A stretch of DNA of 64,000 nucleotides, from assembly GCF_013368755.1 (NCBI RefSeq), contig NC_049565.1:1116001-1180000 (forward strand), written 5' to 3'. Numbering within the stretch: position 1 is the first letter of the stretch; each line of letters begins with the position of its first letter. The position numbers were made by a program, and so were the translations under genes. This DNA comes from Talaromyces rugulosus (taxonomy: Eukaryota > Ascomycota > Eurotiomycetes > Eurotiales > Trichocomaceae). The notes beneath the pieces are model-generated. The model was not told the DNA's origin. It saw only the letters and a list, made by a program, of their open reading frames with translations, and did no database searches. Below are positions 1 through 11,913 of this stretch, piece after piece.

Positions 1-1
1 A

Positions 2-190
2 CAGTATAAATACAGGTGGAAGAACCCCTCAAACATTTATCGAACGGATTGGAAAGTCTCCGGAGTGCCAACTCTGGTCCGCTATGAACGAGTCGACGGC
101 AGGGTGAAGGATGTTGGCCGCATATCGGAGGTTGAAATTCTTGATAAGAAGCAGTTTTCAACCTTTATCAAGTCTCAAGCTTCTTTGTGA
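2..190 (+). CDS. Thioredoxin-like protein (TXNDC17/DUF953 type), 3' end only
   Basis: Only the last 62 codons are inside the window; the gene begins to the left. The frame opening at base 2 is free of stops until TGA at 188-190. The visible part includes DWKVSGVPTLVRYE, which matches the cis-Pro region (VPTL) that follows the beta strand in thioredoxin-fold proteins, and the spacing resembles the TXNDC17/TRP14 family of small cytosolic disulfide reductases. The catalytic WCxxC pair would lie upstream and cannot be seen, so whether the enzyme is active is unknown. It is followed by about 410 bases of spacer before the NAD synthetase gene on the same strand. Confidence 0.65.
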   Translation, partial: QYKYRWKNPSNIYRTDWKVSGVPTLVRYERVDGRVKDVGRISEVEILDKKQFSTFIKSQASL

Positions 191-601
191 ATAAATTTGT
201 CAATACTTTATTCGATTTCTTTTTCTTTTTCTTTTTTCCCCCCTCCTTTTTTAAACAGAGAAATGTCATCCATAACATTGAAAAAAGTATGTTATGTGAA
301 CGTCAACAACAGCTATAGCAGAGTCAATATATATGTATATGTTGATGAATATATCAGCCTATTTTCCTACAAAATCGAATGAAGTCATGTCAAATGTCAT
401 ATAGACAAAAATGTTTATTTATTTCTCCTGCTGAGATAAGGTGCGGAGACGCTCCCCCGCACCCAGATCACATGACGTCTTATCGTCGGAATTGAATAAC
501 TTTCTCCAACGATTCCCTGCTTCTGATTACGCCCGGTTTCACAAACATCACATTTCGATTGGTCTATCAAACTAATATTGTGTCTGAATTACACCCGTAA
601 C
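191..601. other. Intergenic spacer, 3' of thioredoxin-like gene and 5' of QNS1
   Basis: There is no convincing gene here. A pyrimidine-rich tract lies at about 217-250. The right half should hold the QNS1 promoter. Confidence 0.6.
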
Positions 602-3543
602 ATGGGCCACTTTGTGACGGTTGCTACATGCAACCTTAACCAGTGAGAATTCCCACACATCTCCTTCCACAGAAGCGTTTGCATTAACCGAAGAACAGGT
701 GGGCGCTAGACTTTGAGGGAAATACAAAGCGCATCATAGAAAGTATTCACCGGGCAAAAGCAGCAGGGGCACGGCTACGCGTGGGCCCTGAGCTGGAAAT
801 TTGCGGATATGGCTGTCTTGATCATCTCCTGTATTCCCACCCACGACATCCGAGTTCTGGGATATAACTAGGACTAACTGTTTTAGTGAACAAGATTTAT
901 TTCTTGCATGTTGGGAAATGCTGGAAAGGATCTTGACGGATGAGTCCTGCCGTGATATTCTTTTGGACATTGGAATGCCAGTTCAGCACAGAAATGTCCG
1001 ATACAACTGTCGTGTGATCTGCTTGGATGGCAAAATCCTCCTCATCAGGCCGAAAATGTACCTCGCAAACGACGGAAACTACAGGGAAATGCGACATTTC
1101 ACTCCTTGGTGCCAGCCACGAGTCTCTGAGCAGTACCATCTTCCAAGACGCATTCAGACTCTGCAAGGCGCTACGCATGTTACTTTTGGCGACGCAGTGG
1201 TGTCTACACCAGACACATGCATTGGTGCCGAAACATGTGTATGTATATCTTTGCCCTTAAAGGCTTCATTCCTTTTCTTTTTTGATGATACTCACAAACA
1301 GCAGGAAGAACTCTTTACTCCTGACAGCCCTCACACGCACATGAGCCTTGATGGAGTGGAGGTGATAACCAACAGCAGCGGTTCTCACTTTACTTTGCGC
1401 AAGCTTAATACTCGGCTGCAGCTTATCACCGAGGGAACTAGAAAAAATGGTGGCATCTACCTATATGCAAACCAACAAGGATGTGATGGTGACCGCCTAT
1501 ACTATGATGGATGTGCCATGGTAAGCGAGTTTTCTAGCGCTTTAACATCTTGTTCTAATGATTCAGGTTGTTTTAAATGGTGAGGTAGTTGCCCAAGGAT
1601 CTCAATTTAGCTTGAACGATGTCGAGGTTGTGACGGCAACGGTCGATCTTGAAGAAGTCCGTGCATATCGCTGCTCCATGGCCAGGGGTTTCCAGGCCGC
1701 CAACTCGAAATACAAATACGAGCGTATTCAGACCGTCTTCGAATTGAGCCCCCCTGAGATGGACTTGGACCTCAGCATGACCCCTAGTATTCCACTTACC
1801 CCTCGGTACCACAGCCCCGAAGAGGAGATTGCTCTATGTTCGGGGTGCTATCTTTGGGATTATCTCAGAAGATGTGGAGTTGCTGGGTACTTGGTCCCCC
1901 TCTCAGGCGGGATAGACTCTTGTGCAACGGCGACGATCGTTTTCTCCATGTGCCGACTTGTCATAGAAGCGGTAAAAGCTGGAAACGCTCAAGTCATTGA
2001 AGACGTCAAGCGGATTGCCAAATATACCGACAAACTGCCAGAAACCCCACAGGAGCTTTGCAATCAAATATTCCACACGGTATACATGGGAATGTCCAAG
2101 CAGTCTTCAAAGGAAACCCGGCAGCGAGCAAGAGATCTTTCGGAGGCTATTGGAAGCTACCACGTGAATCTCGACATTGATGAGGTATACGAGGCGCAGA
2201 AAAACCTTGTCAAGAGCACTTTGAAATTTGATCCCAAATTCAAAGTCGAGGGAGGAACTGCAGCCGAAAATTTGATGCTGCAGAACATTCAGGCACGATC
2301 CAGGATGGTGACAGGTATGTTGTTGTTGTCTTGGAATCAAAATATGTTTCCCGAATGGTGTATTGACTTTCTATAGCATATGAGTTTGCCCAGATCCTAC
2401 CGACGACTCGAGAGCGTCCAGGGGGTGGCAGTTTGCTGGTACTTGGATCGGCTAACGTTGGTGTAAGTTGTATACAATGCCTGTTAAATCTTTCTTTACT
2501 GACGTTGACATTAGGAATCCTTGCGAGGGTGCGTATCACGAAATATTACATATGCTATTTGTTGGTGGCGATGCTTCGTCACATCAATGAATTTTTTTTC
2601 CCGGTATATAGGCTGATGATTTCTCATTATCAGATACCTTACAAAATACGACTGCTCCAGTGCCGACATAGTATGGTCCATACCCACCAGCTATTGATAT
2701 TCTGCTGACATTTGAAAGAATCCAATCGGAAGCATCGACAAATCTGATCTGAAACGATTTATTGCCTGGGCCGAGAAAGAATTCGACATTCCTTGTCTGC
2801 AGGAATTTTTGACCGCAGTACCAACTGCCGAACTCGAGCCCATAACGGAGGTGAGTACATAAGAGGAGAATAGGCTAGGGAAAAAAACATTGCTGACAGA
2901 AAACAGACATATGTTCAGTCCGATGAAGTCGACATGGGAATGACCTATGATGAGCTAACCGTGAGTTTTACCCCTGCTCAAGCAGAATTTTTTAGTTACT
3001 CACAAATACAAGACATTTGGTCGTCTACGAAAAGTCAACAAACTAGGTCCGTACGGCATGTTCCAAAAGCTCGTCCATGAATGGGGCAACGAACGGGCAC
3101 GTCAACCCGGCGACGGAGGGCCTGTTCTCGAACCCCGCCAAATTGCGTAAGTTGGACACATGATACGATTGAATATATAATTGACAACTGTGTAGTGACA
3201 AAGTCAAACGCTTCTTCCATTACTGTACGTCGGCACTTTTTGAAGTTTCCCTTCTCCATGGCTTCGCGGCTATTCCTCCAGGTCTTGTTGCTAACGACTG
3301 ATGTTACAGACGCGATCAATAGACATAAGCTCACCGTGCTTACCCCGTCTATTCATTTCAATGACTATTCTCCAGAGGACAACAGATTCGTATGTAGCTA
3401 TCCCCATTGATTTTTCCCGAATGCTAACGGAGTTAAACTAGGACCTGCGACCTTTCTTGTATCCGTCGTTCTGGCAGAACTGGGGATTCAAAAAGATTGA
3501 TAAGGAGGTGGAAAAGCTGGAAGCCAAAAAACAAAAACACTAG
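602..3543 (+). CDS. QNS1: Glutamine-dependent NAD(+) synthetase
   Basis: It makes NAD+ from nicotinic acid adenine dinucleotide, ATP and glutamine, the last step of NAD biosynthesis. I assembled 14 exons joined by 13 short GT-AG introns (the first about 643-698); the start [14 protein letters not shown] is joined to WALDFEGN. The N-terminal nitrilase-like glutaminase domain shows its Glu-Lys-Cys triad in [22 protein letters not shown] and GAETCEELFTP. The C-terminal synthetase domain has the PP-loop [11 protein letters not shown], then [21 protein letters not shown], which is coded over several very short exons. The protein ends KLEAKKQKH before TAG at 3541. Length, near 700 residues, is usual for the eukaryotic two-domain enzyme. 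Identification is very secure; individual splice sites are inferred from GT-AG signals and conserved sequence. Confidence 0.95.
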
Positions 3544-3753
3544 ATCAGTTCTTCTATATAGACGTTGCTATTAGAATCTATCCATTGCCTCTTTGGGAAA
3601 AAGAAAACGCTATTCCATAATTAGACTAGTATGGTTGATAACGACGTCAACGTCTCCACGTGGGGCAGGACATCTCCAGCCCTTGAGCTTCACGCAACCA
3701 CCTTTCCATGTCACTGCGCTATTCTCTTGATTATAAATATAAGAAAGGGGAAA

Positions 3754-5083
3754 ATGCCACCCACTCCCCAAACTGTAAGGCCTCTTTTTCTTTTTGCTTC
3801 CTACTTTTACGTCCATAAAACCTCTGTATTATCCAAATTTACCCCGCGTATCCTTTGCCAACAATAGTACTGTTGCCTAATGATTTCATGATCCAAGCAC
3901 TGAAACTATTCTACAGGCAAAGCTGCAATCAACCCTCCGGTTACTCATACCTCGCCTCCGACTCCTTCAGAAAAAGGACAACGCGTCCTCAGTCGCCCAG
4001 CGCCGAGAACTCGCGCAACTCCTCGACAATGGCCGTGATGCGTCAGCGCGCATCCGAGTCGAAAATGTCATCGCAACTGACATCGGCGTTGAGGTGATGG
4101 AGATTGTCGAGCTGTATTGCGAATTGCTACTTGCCCGCGCTGCGGTCCTCGATCAAATCGCCTTCTCCGACAAAGGTGTACAGGCACGTAATAAAGCAAA
4201 AGAAGAGGCAAAACAACTGTTCGAAGCGGGAGCAAAGACAGGAGGACCCGCTGAGCATAAAGATGGAGGGGGAGGTAGAGGATTTGGATGGTTTAGTAGT
4301 TCACGCACGACTGCGACGAAGACCCCCGAAAAACCACAAATAAAGCATCAGCTAGAGTCTACTGGCGACGAAAGTGACCAATTCGATGAAGAAAACTGCT
4401 ATATCAACCCGGCCATTGACGAGGCTGCAGCGGCCATATTCTACTCCTGTCCTAGGTTTCCGCGTGAAGTTAAAGAATTGACAACCCTGCGCACATTATT
4501 GATGGAACGCTGGGGCAAGGAGTTTGCGACACTTGCGCAGGAGAACAAAGCTGGTGTCAAACTCCCGGATCGACTAGTTAAACGGCTTCGCGTGAAGCCC
4601 CCTTCGGAGGAGCTAGTTGAGAGCTATTTGCGGGAAATCGCAAATGCATATGGAGTTGTTTGGCCGGCGAACCAGGAAATAGAAGGTGACATTCCGGAGC
4701 TTATGCAGGAAGAAGAGGATCAGCCAGCGCCATCGTCATCACCACCACCACCTCCAGAATCTGGGGACATAGGAAACGCCCCAGGACCACAAACTCCACG
4801 GAAAAACCTTCCCGATATGCGTCTAGGTTCTGAAGCAGATGAGCTCTCACGCGCCACGCCGCCGAAAGATATTGGCACGCACGATGTCACCGGCAAGAGT
4901 CCGGTCAGTGTTGCGAAACCGGGTCCTCGTAGCGATAATCCCGAGCCTAGGGTGAGAATACCTGGGGAAAAGGGGAATATTGCAGGCGAAGAGAGACCGG
5001 GGGGTGGCCTACAAAGGAAAGATAGCAAAGGGATACCGGATGTAGACGAGCTGTCAAAAAGGTTCGCTGCCTTAAAACGATGA
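3754..5083 (+). CDS. IST1: IST1-like ESCRT-III regulator
   Basis: It is expected to act at endosomes, where Ist1 binds Did2 and Vps4 and modulates ESCRT-III disassembly during multivesicular body sorting. The start ATG at 3754 gives MPPTPQT, then an intron at about 3775-3916, then KLQSTLRLLIPRLRLLQKKD; spliced length is about 395 residues. The helical Ist1 domain covers roughly the first 210 residues (RRELAQLLDNGRDASARIRV, EVMEIVELYCELLLARAAVL, SCPRFPREVKELTTLR, YGVVWP). The rest is Pro/Ser-rich and probably disordered. It contains an inserted Gly-rich stretch around GGGGRGFGWF within the domain region. The tail ends VDELSKRFAALKR, a leucine-containing terminal helix of the kind that acts as a MIM in this family; that role is inference. 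Confidence 0.88.
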
Positions 5084-5329
5084 TATGAGACTACACCTCT
5101 TGTTATAATCCATTTTTCATTGTGAACGGACTATATAAGCTTAATGTACTGCAATATGCCCTCAAAGACATTGAAGTAAAGCCCAATTAAACAAGCTCAG
5201 TTAAATGATCATGAGATAAAAGTCATCAGGTCTAGTCGTTAACCCAACCAAAGCTCAAAGGACAATCATGATTCGTCTTCATCGCATTAAACCATCACGA
5301 CGTAGTTGATCCCGCAAAATCAAAAATGG

Positions 5330-6101
5330 TCACGCTCGTCGCTTCCAAAAAGATCTCTTCTTTTTCAAGCCTGGTCCAGTGATAGTAGGAGATTGGGGCT
5401 ATAGTAGTTAGCTTTGTTTTCCTGGCAGTTAGTACAGGGGTATTAGTCATACCGGGATGTCAGGAACAGGTGGCTGCTTAAAATCAGGTTGAGATTCGGA
5501 CTGTACTAGTCAGCGAGACGCTACATAGTAGTATTGAAGGGGAAAAAAAAAGTTCACCTACCCGAAAATCCGAAACCGACGAGTGGCCGTTCTCCGAGCT
5601 CAAAACACTCGCACCGTCATAGCTAATATCATCGTCGTCTATTTCAGGAAAGTACCTTTCGGGATCACCATTGTACACAATCCACCAGCCAATTTGCTGT
5701 CCAGGAGCAATGGCATCTCTGATCTCAGCGAGAGAATCTCGCGCTTCCGGCGAGATCGTTTCGTCTAGTTGATGTTGATCAATGCTCACACTGAGGCCAC
5801 GTCTTGGCCTCGTGTGTTCGGGCAAGAGGGTAACGCGGTCTGCAACAAATGCATAAGGCTGGCTCACAGCCGCTTCGGTCGTGTCCAAGGGGTCGTATTG
5901 CTCGATCAATTGCAGATCCGGCAAGTGGCCAGTGGCCACGGGATGGTTCTTTTTCAGCGCATCTAGAATGAGATTGGATGTCTTCTTTTGCTGGATGTAC
6001 TCTGCTGCAGCGTCGTCGAGGTTTTCTAGAACGATAAAAACTCGTACGCTGGGCACGCCGCCTCGGGGCCACTGGAACCCATGTATTTTGTAGACAGGCA
6101 T
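5330..6101 (-). CDS. flbE: FlbE-like developmental regulator
   Basis: FlbE is a fungal protein of the upstream developmental activation pathway; in Aspergillus nidulans it is needed for normal conidiation and works with the bZIP factor FlbB at the hyphal tip. The N-terminus MPVYKIHGFQWPRGGVPSVR and the block NLDDAAAEYIQQ with SQPYAFVADRV are the family hallmarks. Three exons can be assembled on the minus strand: a long first exon ending SVSDFR, a short one coding SESQPDFKQPPVPDIP, and a last one coding PQSPTITGPGLKKKRSFWKRRA before TGA (5330-5332). The product is about 218 residues, close to the family length as I recall it, with a strongly basic tail. It is transcribed divergently from the AP-2 sigma gene. 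The symbol rests on remembered family similarity. Confidence 0.75.
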
Positions 6102-6477
6102 TGTAGTTTAGTTCTGTATATAGGGTGTACAAAAGCAGCGGGCAAGAGAGCTCGAGCAGCACTGTCAGGAGTGGCCTCAGGGACTAAGCGTCAGGTCGGG
6201 CCTAAGGTATGCCATGGTTGTACGAGCAATGCAGAAACGAAGGTCTGTTCTGTCACCTGTCAAGTGAAGCTCGTATCCACTTTGCCCGTGAGCTGAAGCC
6301 ATTGGCTGGCTGTGTGGGCAGGCGGCAACTGCTGGCAGTATTGTTCCGGCCGGCGTCGCTTTCCCGGGGGCCATTGCGGCACATGCTTGTGGACAGCGAC
6401 GCTCGCCACAATTCGATAAAATGCCCATGGTTGAGGGATCGTGAGACTTCCTTCTTTCTACTATACAGCCCGACAAA
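6102..6477. promoter_or_regulatory. Shared divergent promoter of flbE-like gene and AP-2 sigma gene
   Basis: The 376-base spacer separates two divergent start codons, so it must hold both promoters. I see no gene in it and no motif I would name. Confidence 0.55.
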
Positions 6478-7186
6478 ATGGTCCTCTCATTTATTCTCAT
6501 ACAAAATCGCCAGTGCGTGCCACCCACCCTCATCCGGACTTCCTTGCTTGAAGCTAGCTCGAATGCTTGCTAATTGATCGTTGCCGTTGAACAGGGGTAA
6601 AACACGCCTGGCCAAGTGGTATTCGCCGTATAGCGTGAGTCTTTTTCCCCTGTGACTTGGCATACCGCGACACTGGAGGACTAATACTCTGCTAGGACGA
6701 TGAAAAAGTGAAATTAAAGGGCGAGGTTAGTTCCTCATCTCGACACCCGCTCGTGGACGCCGGCCAAATACTCACCTACCATGCGGAAACTTTAGGTCCA
6801 CCGCCTCGTCGCCCCCCGGGATCAGAAGTATCAATCCAATTTCGTCGAGTTCAAGCGTAGCACCAAGATTGTGTACCGTCGATATGCCGGTCTCTTTTTC
6901 TGCGTTTGTGTGGATGCGAACGATAGCGAGCTAGCGTATCTGGAGGCGATCCATTTCTTTGTCGAAGTACTCGACCAGTTCTTTGGAAATGTTTGTGAGT
7001 TGGACCTGGTGTTCAACTTCTACAAGGTATGATGACCACAGGATTCCGAGCCGGCTTGGGACTCGTGGCTAAAGCGGTGGATAGGTTTATGCGATTCTCG
7101 ACGAAGTCTTCCTAGCCGGCGAAATCGAAGAAACGAGTAAACAGGTCGTTCTCACGAGACTTGAACATCTCGATAAACTAGAGTAA
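6478..7186 (+). CDS. APS2: AP-2 complex subunit sigma
   Basis: It is the small subunit of the clathrin adaptor AP-2, which selects cargo for endocytosis at the plasma membrane. Five exons give about 145 residues: [35 protein letters not shown], a long exon starting [20 protein letters not shown], and [20 protein letters not shown] up to TAA at 7184. All introns are GT-AG. The sequence follows the sigma longin-fold pattern throughout ([29 protein letters not shown]). FVEFK together with GEIEETSK is typical for sigma-2 rather than sigma-1 or sigma-3, so AP-2 is preferred. Confidence 0.92.
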
Positions 7187-7489
7187 GGGAAAACACCTAG
7201 TTTGTTTCAAGCCCACGGAAGGGCAATTCACGGGAGGGAATATTATACCGGGTCATTGAGACCATGCATGTGATGTTTCTTATATATATTATGCGGCATT
7301 ACTGGAGTCTGGAGTGGGGTATATATTATTGATTCTAGGAATGTGAATTTATTCTTTGATCTCGAGTGATACTTTTGAAAATGTAGTCAGGAAATTGAAA
7401 TGTCCCATTTCGGGACCCAGTTCAGAAGCACTTCATATTTTTTCCAGTAATAGCACACGCCTAAGAACCGATTATACATCAATTCATGT
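7187..7489. other. Spacer between convergent genes
   Basis: The 303-base AT-rich stretch lies between the 3' ends of the AP-2 sigma gene and DPH5. It probably holds both 3' untranslated regions. No gene is seen. Confidence 0.6.
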
Positions 7490-8476
7490 TCAGGTAGAAC
7501 CGTAGCCTTTTTTCCAAGACGTATTGAACGTGTCGTCGTTCACGGCAAATTGCTGAATGTAGTCCTTCTCCAGATCGTGCGCCCTTTTACCGAGCAGCAC
7601 TAAACTGTGGAGGGGCTCCCCCATATCGACTTCTGCGAGCTCCTTTAGAGTTCCAGCGACGAGCTTCTGATCCGGCGCCCCAACTCGCGCAGCGCCAATC
7701 GCAAGGCTGTCCGGCCCGTAGACCCTTTCTTGTCGCTCCTCTTCGGTCTCTAACATTTGGCTGGCACACTGTGCGACGGTCATATATCGTGGTGGTTCGT
7801 AAATTTTCCTTCCACGAGCCATGTTCTCAAGTGACTGTTCTTTGACTTTGATGTCTAATAACACAAGCGTGTGTAGACCCAAGCTTGTATTCTCCTTCAC
7901 ACGGTCGTAGTATGAGGACGGCTTCCAATTCTCGGTGAAAAACACCATGCTCACTGTCTGACCGAAATTGTATAGTTGTAGGCCGGTGCAGCCGATAGCC
8001 GACATGATCGATGCATTAGGAATGCTCTTCGTTTGGATACCAAGCTCGCGAGCCCGCAGGACTAGATCTGTATGTGTGGTTGCGCTAGAGATGGGAGGCA
8101 GGGTCAGTTTATCGTCGGGTGAATATAGAATTATAGTAATAAACATACCCAAAAGGATCTCCAACAACGAGGAAAGCGACATCAACGTCCTTGGCACCTT
8201 CGAGGATATCATCACTACCGGTCTCAACGAGTTCGCGATCTGCAACAATCACGGGGCGACCATAAAAAGCTTCCTACTAATTGATCACAGCCAAACAGTC
8301 AGCCAGTGGCCTGCAGAGTGGGATCACAGAATACCACGCACTAGCTTTTCCTTGTCAACGAGAAGTATGCTCGTGTATGCTTCGAGGTAGACTCTTGAGG
8401 CACTTTTCACCACTTCTAGACCCCGCACAGTGATGTCCTTCTCGTCTGCGAGACCCAAACCCACGAGGTAGAGCAT
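7490..8476 (-). CDS. DPH5: Diphthine methyl ester synthase (DPH5)
   Basis: It is an AdoMet-dependent methyltransferase that modifies the diphthamide precursor on a histidine of elongation factor 2. Exon 1 begins [20 protein letters not shown] and ends LLVDKEKL; exon 2 runs [17 protein letters not shown] to [11 protein letters not shown]; exon 3 begins [15 protein letters not shown]. Both introns are short and GT-AG. Signature elements of the tetrapyrrole-methylase fold are visible: the N-terminal YLVGLGL, the GDPFGATTHTDL loop and [17 protein letters not shown]. The C-terminus ends [12 protein letters not shown]. It is divergent from SPT3 across a 316-base promoter and convergent with the AP-2 sigma gene. 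Confidence 0.94.
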
Positions 8477-8792
8477 GGCGATCGTACAATTGAGAAATGC
8501 TCGTGTTTATATCAAGTGTCGCGTTTTTCGCAATGATCCCCGCCCCCGCCAAAATTTATCGGAGATAGAACACTGTGCGGAAGAAAGATTGTCCGGCGCA
8601 TTCAATCGACGCTGCTGTCCCGAGGCCCACTCAGCTCTGCGCTTACTCCAACTGCGGTCGAACCCATCAGGCCATCTGCAGCCAGTGATCTGCTTTCTCG
8701 CGCCAGCCAAGCTATATAGGTCATTGCTTTTTATTGTACAGTCGAATGCAATAGCAATTCTATCATCTGGCAAACACCAGAAAGTCGCCATC
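8477..8792. promoter_or_regulatory. Divergent promoter of DPH5 and SPT3
   Basis: The 316-base spacer lies between two start codons facing away from each other. No gene is seen. A TATA-like TATATAGG lies near 8711, about 80 bases before the SPT3 ATG; its use is a guess. Confidence 0.5.
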
Positions 8793-10232
8793 ATGGCCGG
8801 AGAACGCGCACCTAAATACCGGCAAGAAATCCAGCAGGTATGCCTGACTCTTTCCTATGTCGTTCGTTCCCTCCACCAGTATACCGATGCCCCTGGGATA
8901 TAGAGCACTGTTGAAGCATCCTTGATCCTTCCTGTGTGAATTATTACCATGGTGGGGATCACCCTCCTGGTGGGAACTGTCGTGCGTCCCCTGTCGGTAA
9001 TAGTGGCATGCAACAGGCACGGAGAGCTAGGACATCTGCCTATTTGAAAACACTCTCTCTTTCTACTGTTATTATGACATTGCTATTTACTTATTGTTCC
9101 TATCACCTTTCATTCTATCCCCCTCTTTATCTCTACATGGACTGGCACGATGACTGCATCAATGATGAGGAATAAGAAGAAAAAGAAAACCAGTTCCCCA
9201 CTATGGAAGCTTTCAGAATTAGAACTAAGAGCTGGATTTGCGCAGATGATGTTTGTCTCTGGCGAAACTGCGGAGCCATCCCAAGAGACTACCACCCTGA
9301 TTGAGGATATCGTACGCCAACAAGTTATCGAAATGGTATGGGTCTGCGAACAAATGACTAAAGGCACACAGCTAACAATATCACAGCTAAGCCGCAGCAC
9401 CGCCCTAGCTACCCGCCGTGGAAATCGTGCGATCTCGACTGACGACCTTATTTTCCTGATTCGCCACGACAAGGCGAAGGTCTCTCGTCTCCGAACATTT
9501 CTGTCGTGGAAAGATGTTCGCAAAAACGTGAAGGACTCGGACGATAAAGCTGGGGCAGACGCGGCCGACTTTGCGGCAGGAGACGATCCTTTGGCAGGTG
9601 CTGGGGTGGCTGGACCTCAGGATGTCGCGGCCAAGCCCAAGAACAAACGTGCCAAAGTCGGTCTTCCCTGGGATATCAACAGCTTCTACTCTGTTCAAGT
9701 GCCTGAACGGGAAGACGAGGAAGATGAAGAGGAGGAAGAACAGAATTACGCTACCCTTCAGCGCCTCGCCACTGCGGACGAACGCACCAAGAACATGACT
9801 AGAGAGGAATACGTCTTTTGGTCTGATTGCCGCCAAGCATCTTTTACCTTTCGCAAGGGAAAGAGATTCCGCGAATGGGCTGGTTTTGGAATTGTCACCG
9901 AGTCGAAGCCTAACGACGACATTGTCGACATTCTTGGCTTTCTCACCTTTGAAATCGTCCAGACTCTGACTGAGGAGGCTCTGAAAGTCAAGGAACGCGA
10001 AGATCGAGAGAAGAAAGGTCGTGGAATTGCCGAGAATGGTGATGGAGAGAACCCGAAAAAACGCAAGCGTGAAACTGGGCTTTTCGATCCTCCAGAGGAA
10101 GGTCGTACGCCAATCGAACCACGACATATCCGCGAAGCGTTTCGTAAACTGCAGGCAACTCCGCAGAAGGCCGTGGCGATGTTGCTTCACGATGGCCGCG
10201 TACCTCCGCGCTTCCCTCTTCGTTTGGTATAG
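8793..10232 (+). CDS. SPT3: SAGA complex subunit Spt3
   Basis: Spt3 is a histone-fold subunit of the SAGA coactivator that helps place TBP at promoters. Exon 1 codes only [15 protein letters not shown] (8793-8837); a 408-base intron follows; exon 2 starts [12 protein letters not shown] at 9246; a 51-base intron (9336-9386) splits VIEM from [12 protein letters not shown]. The product is 326 residues. Family features are the N-terminal histone fold ([33 protein letters not shown]) and [17 protein letters not shown], followed by an acidic run of Asp/Glu near residue 160 and the second histone-fold region with [20 protein letters not shown]. The first intron is much longer than its neighbours' introns. 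Confidence 0.93.
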
Positions 10233-10479
10233 TTTATTCAATTCTACCACGTAGCATATTCGGGGCTAATAAGTTACAGGTTTGATCTCTCCCCATGGCA
10301 TGCATTTGTTTATGCACACGGCGCACAGGATTAGGACGGCGTACTTTGAGGTTTCTTTCAACTAGCGAAATCGATTGAGATACCCCCCAGGAAAGGGAAT
10401 GATACTTGTTAACTATGATACACGATGAGAAATGAACTATTGATTGTTTATGATTCAACATTTAACTAAACTCATCGAA

Positions 10480-11226
10480 TTATTCCTTATGGCTTTGCCG
10501 CCCTATAATATCTTGGTTAGCCACAACAAAAAGGGGAAGAGAGTGAAAAAAAAAAAAAAGACTCACAATTGGCGAGCTCCTCAGTGCTTAGCTCTCGAAT
10601 CTTATTAATCGGAGGGACATCCCCCTTTGCAATCGCCTTGCCGGCATCCACTGCCCTTCCGACCAAGCCTTTGCGTGGCAACACATGGACTACCGATTTA
10701 GCTTCAACCTTGATCACGCCGATTCGAGGATCGGAAGGGCTGCCGTCGTGGACGCCGTCGCCCAAATCACCCAGCCATACTTTCAGAGCCGGAGAATAGA
10801 ATTTTTCAATGATCTCTCTGCCTGCCAAAATGGTAGCTGTTCCGGAGATGGATGCCCATCCGCCGCTTAGGACGTCGAGGAACGACATGTTTGTTTCCTT
10901 GGGGTGCACGGTGAGATCCATTGTTTTTCCTGAGAGAAGGTTTGTGTGGAAGATGAGATCAGCTCCGCCATTTTCCTGTTATTTGAGCAAATTTGCGTTA
11001 GTAATGAAATAGCTACAAGATTTGGGAAATTATTCACCGTTCCGGCCAGCGCCATCGCCCGCGACGTGAGCAGCTCACTGTCCGATGCCATGGTGGTCAG
11101 CATACCATATTTGGTATCTTTAATGAACTTGACAAGATCCTCGATTTTGTCTTTGAGTTGTACGTTCGGTTCAATATTCTTGGCCTTGTAAGGGTCGACC
11201 GAGCTGACGGAGGTGGAGGAAGACAT
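10480..11226 (-). CDS. BLI-3-like FMN-binding split-barrel (PNPOx-like) protein
   Basis: It resembles Neurospora BLI-3 and bacterial general stress protein 26, which are small proteins of the pyridoxamine-5'-phosphate oxidase-like FMN-binding fold; the substrate of the fungal members is not established. Exon 1 codes a Ser-rich start and LVKFIKDTKYGMLTTMAS with SRAMALAGT. Exon 2 begins ENGGADLIFHTNLLSGKTMD and includes GWASISGTATIL and DPRIGVIKVEAKSV. A third, very short exon is inferred to finish ELANWRQSHKE before TAA (10480-10482); this last junction is the weakest. It lies between SPT3 and the F-box gene. Both introns are GT-AG; the second starts with a long T tract. Confidence 0.78.
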
Positions 11227-11913
11227 TTTTGGTTTGTTTTGATGTGATTCAATGGTCTCAAATATAGATCAAATTAAACAGCAAATTTTAACTTGTATAA
11301 TATACTTAGTATTCAAAATGCTCAGATGTTGAAGTGAAAATTGTTTTTAGAAGTTGAGTTCTGGGGTCAACCATATATACTTCAAATGTTGCCGTGTACC
11401 TATCAATACAATGACGTATTCAGAACCAACAATGTTCTTGATTAACTCGAACACATCAGCGATGGGGAAAGCTAGACCAATGAAGAATCTAATGTACTCC
11501 AGTTCTCTCCGTAATCATGAAATTTAACAACATCGAGCCTGTCGTCGCCATGACGTAAATGGCCGGATATCTACAGTCTTGGCACAACCCTACAACCCGA
11601 ATCCGGTAATCATTGCCCTGCCTCATTAGTTGGCCTTTTCAATGTTTTCAGGTGAATTTTTTATTGTGCACGAACATATGAACTCGTCTGAGCGTTGGGA
11701 TTATGGGGCTTAGGCCTGGGGTGACTGCTTTAACTTCATAGTTTGCTTGATTTCAATAGGGAATTATAGAATTGCGTGGATTCATAGATTCATATTATGC
11801 GTAGATAGGTGGTATATTAATGCTAAACAAGGGCCAGCCATGTTCATGTCGCAAGATCGTATAAGACCCGGAACTTCAATGTTTCAGTGTTGGTTTGGAA
11901 TCACAAATCAACT
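11227..11913. other. Intergenic, upstream of BLI-3-like gene
   Basis: The 687 bases are AT-rich and hold only short frames without family resemblance. It must hold the promoter of the BLI-3-like gene and the 3' end of the F-box gene. No further gene is seen. Confidence 0.55.

Noticed and set aside
9405..10250. Minus-strand open frame of 281 codons over SPT3
   Set aside because: It mirrors the SPT3 coding exon; the plus frame has clear histone-fold sequence and proper splice sites.
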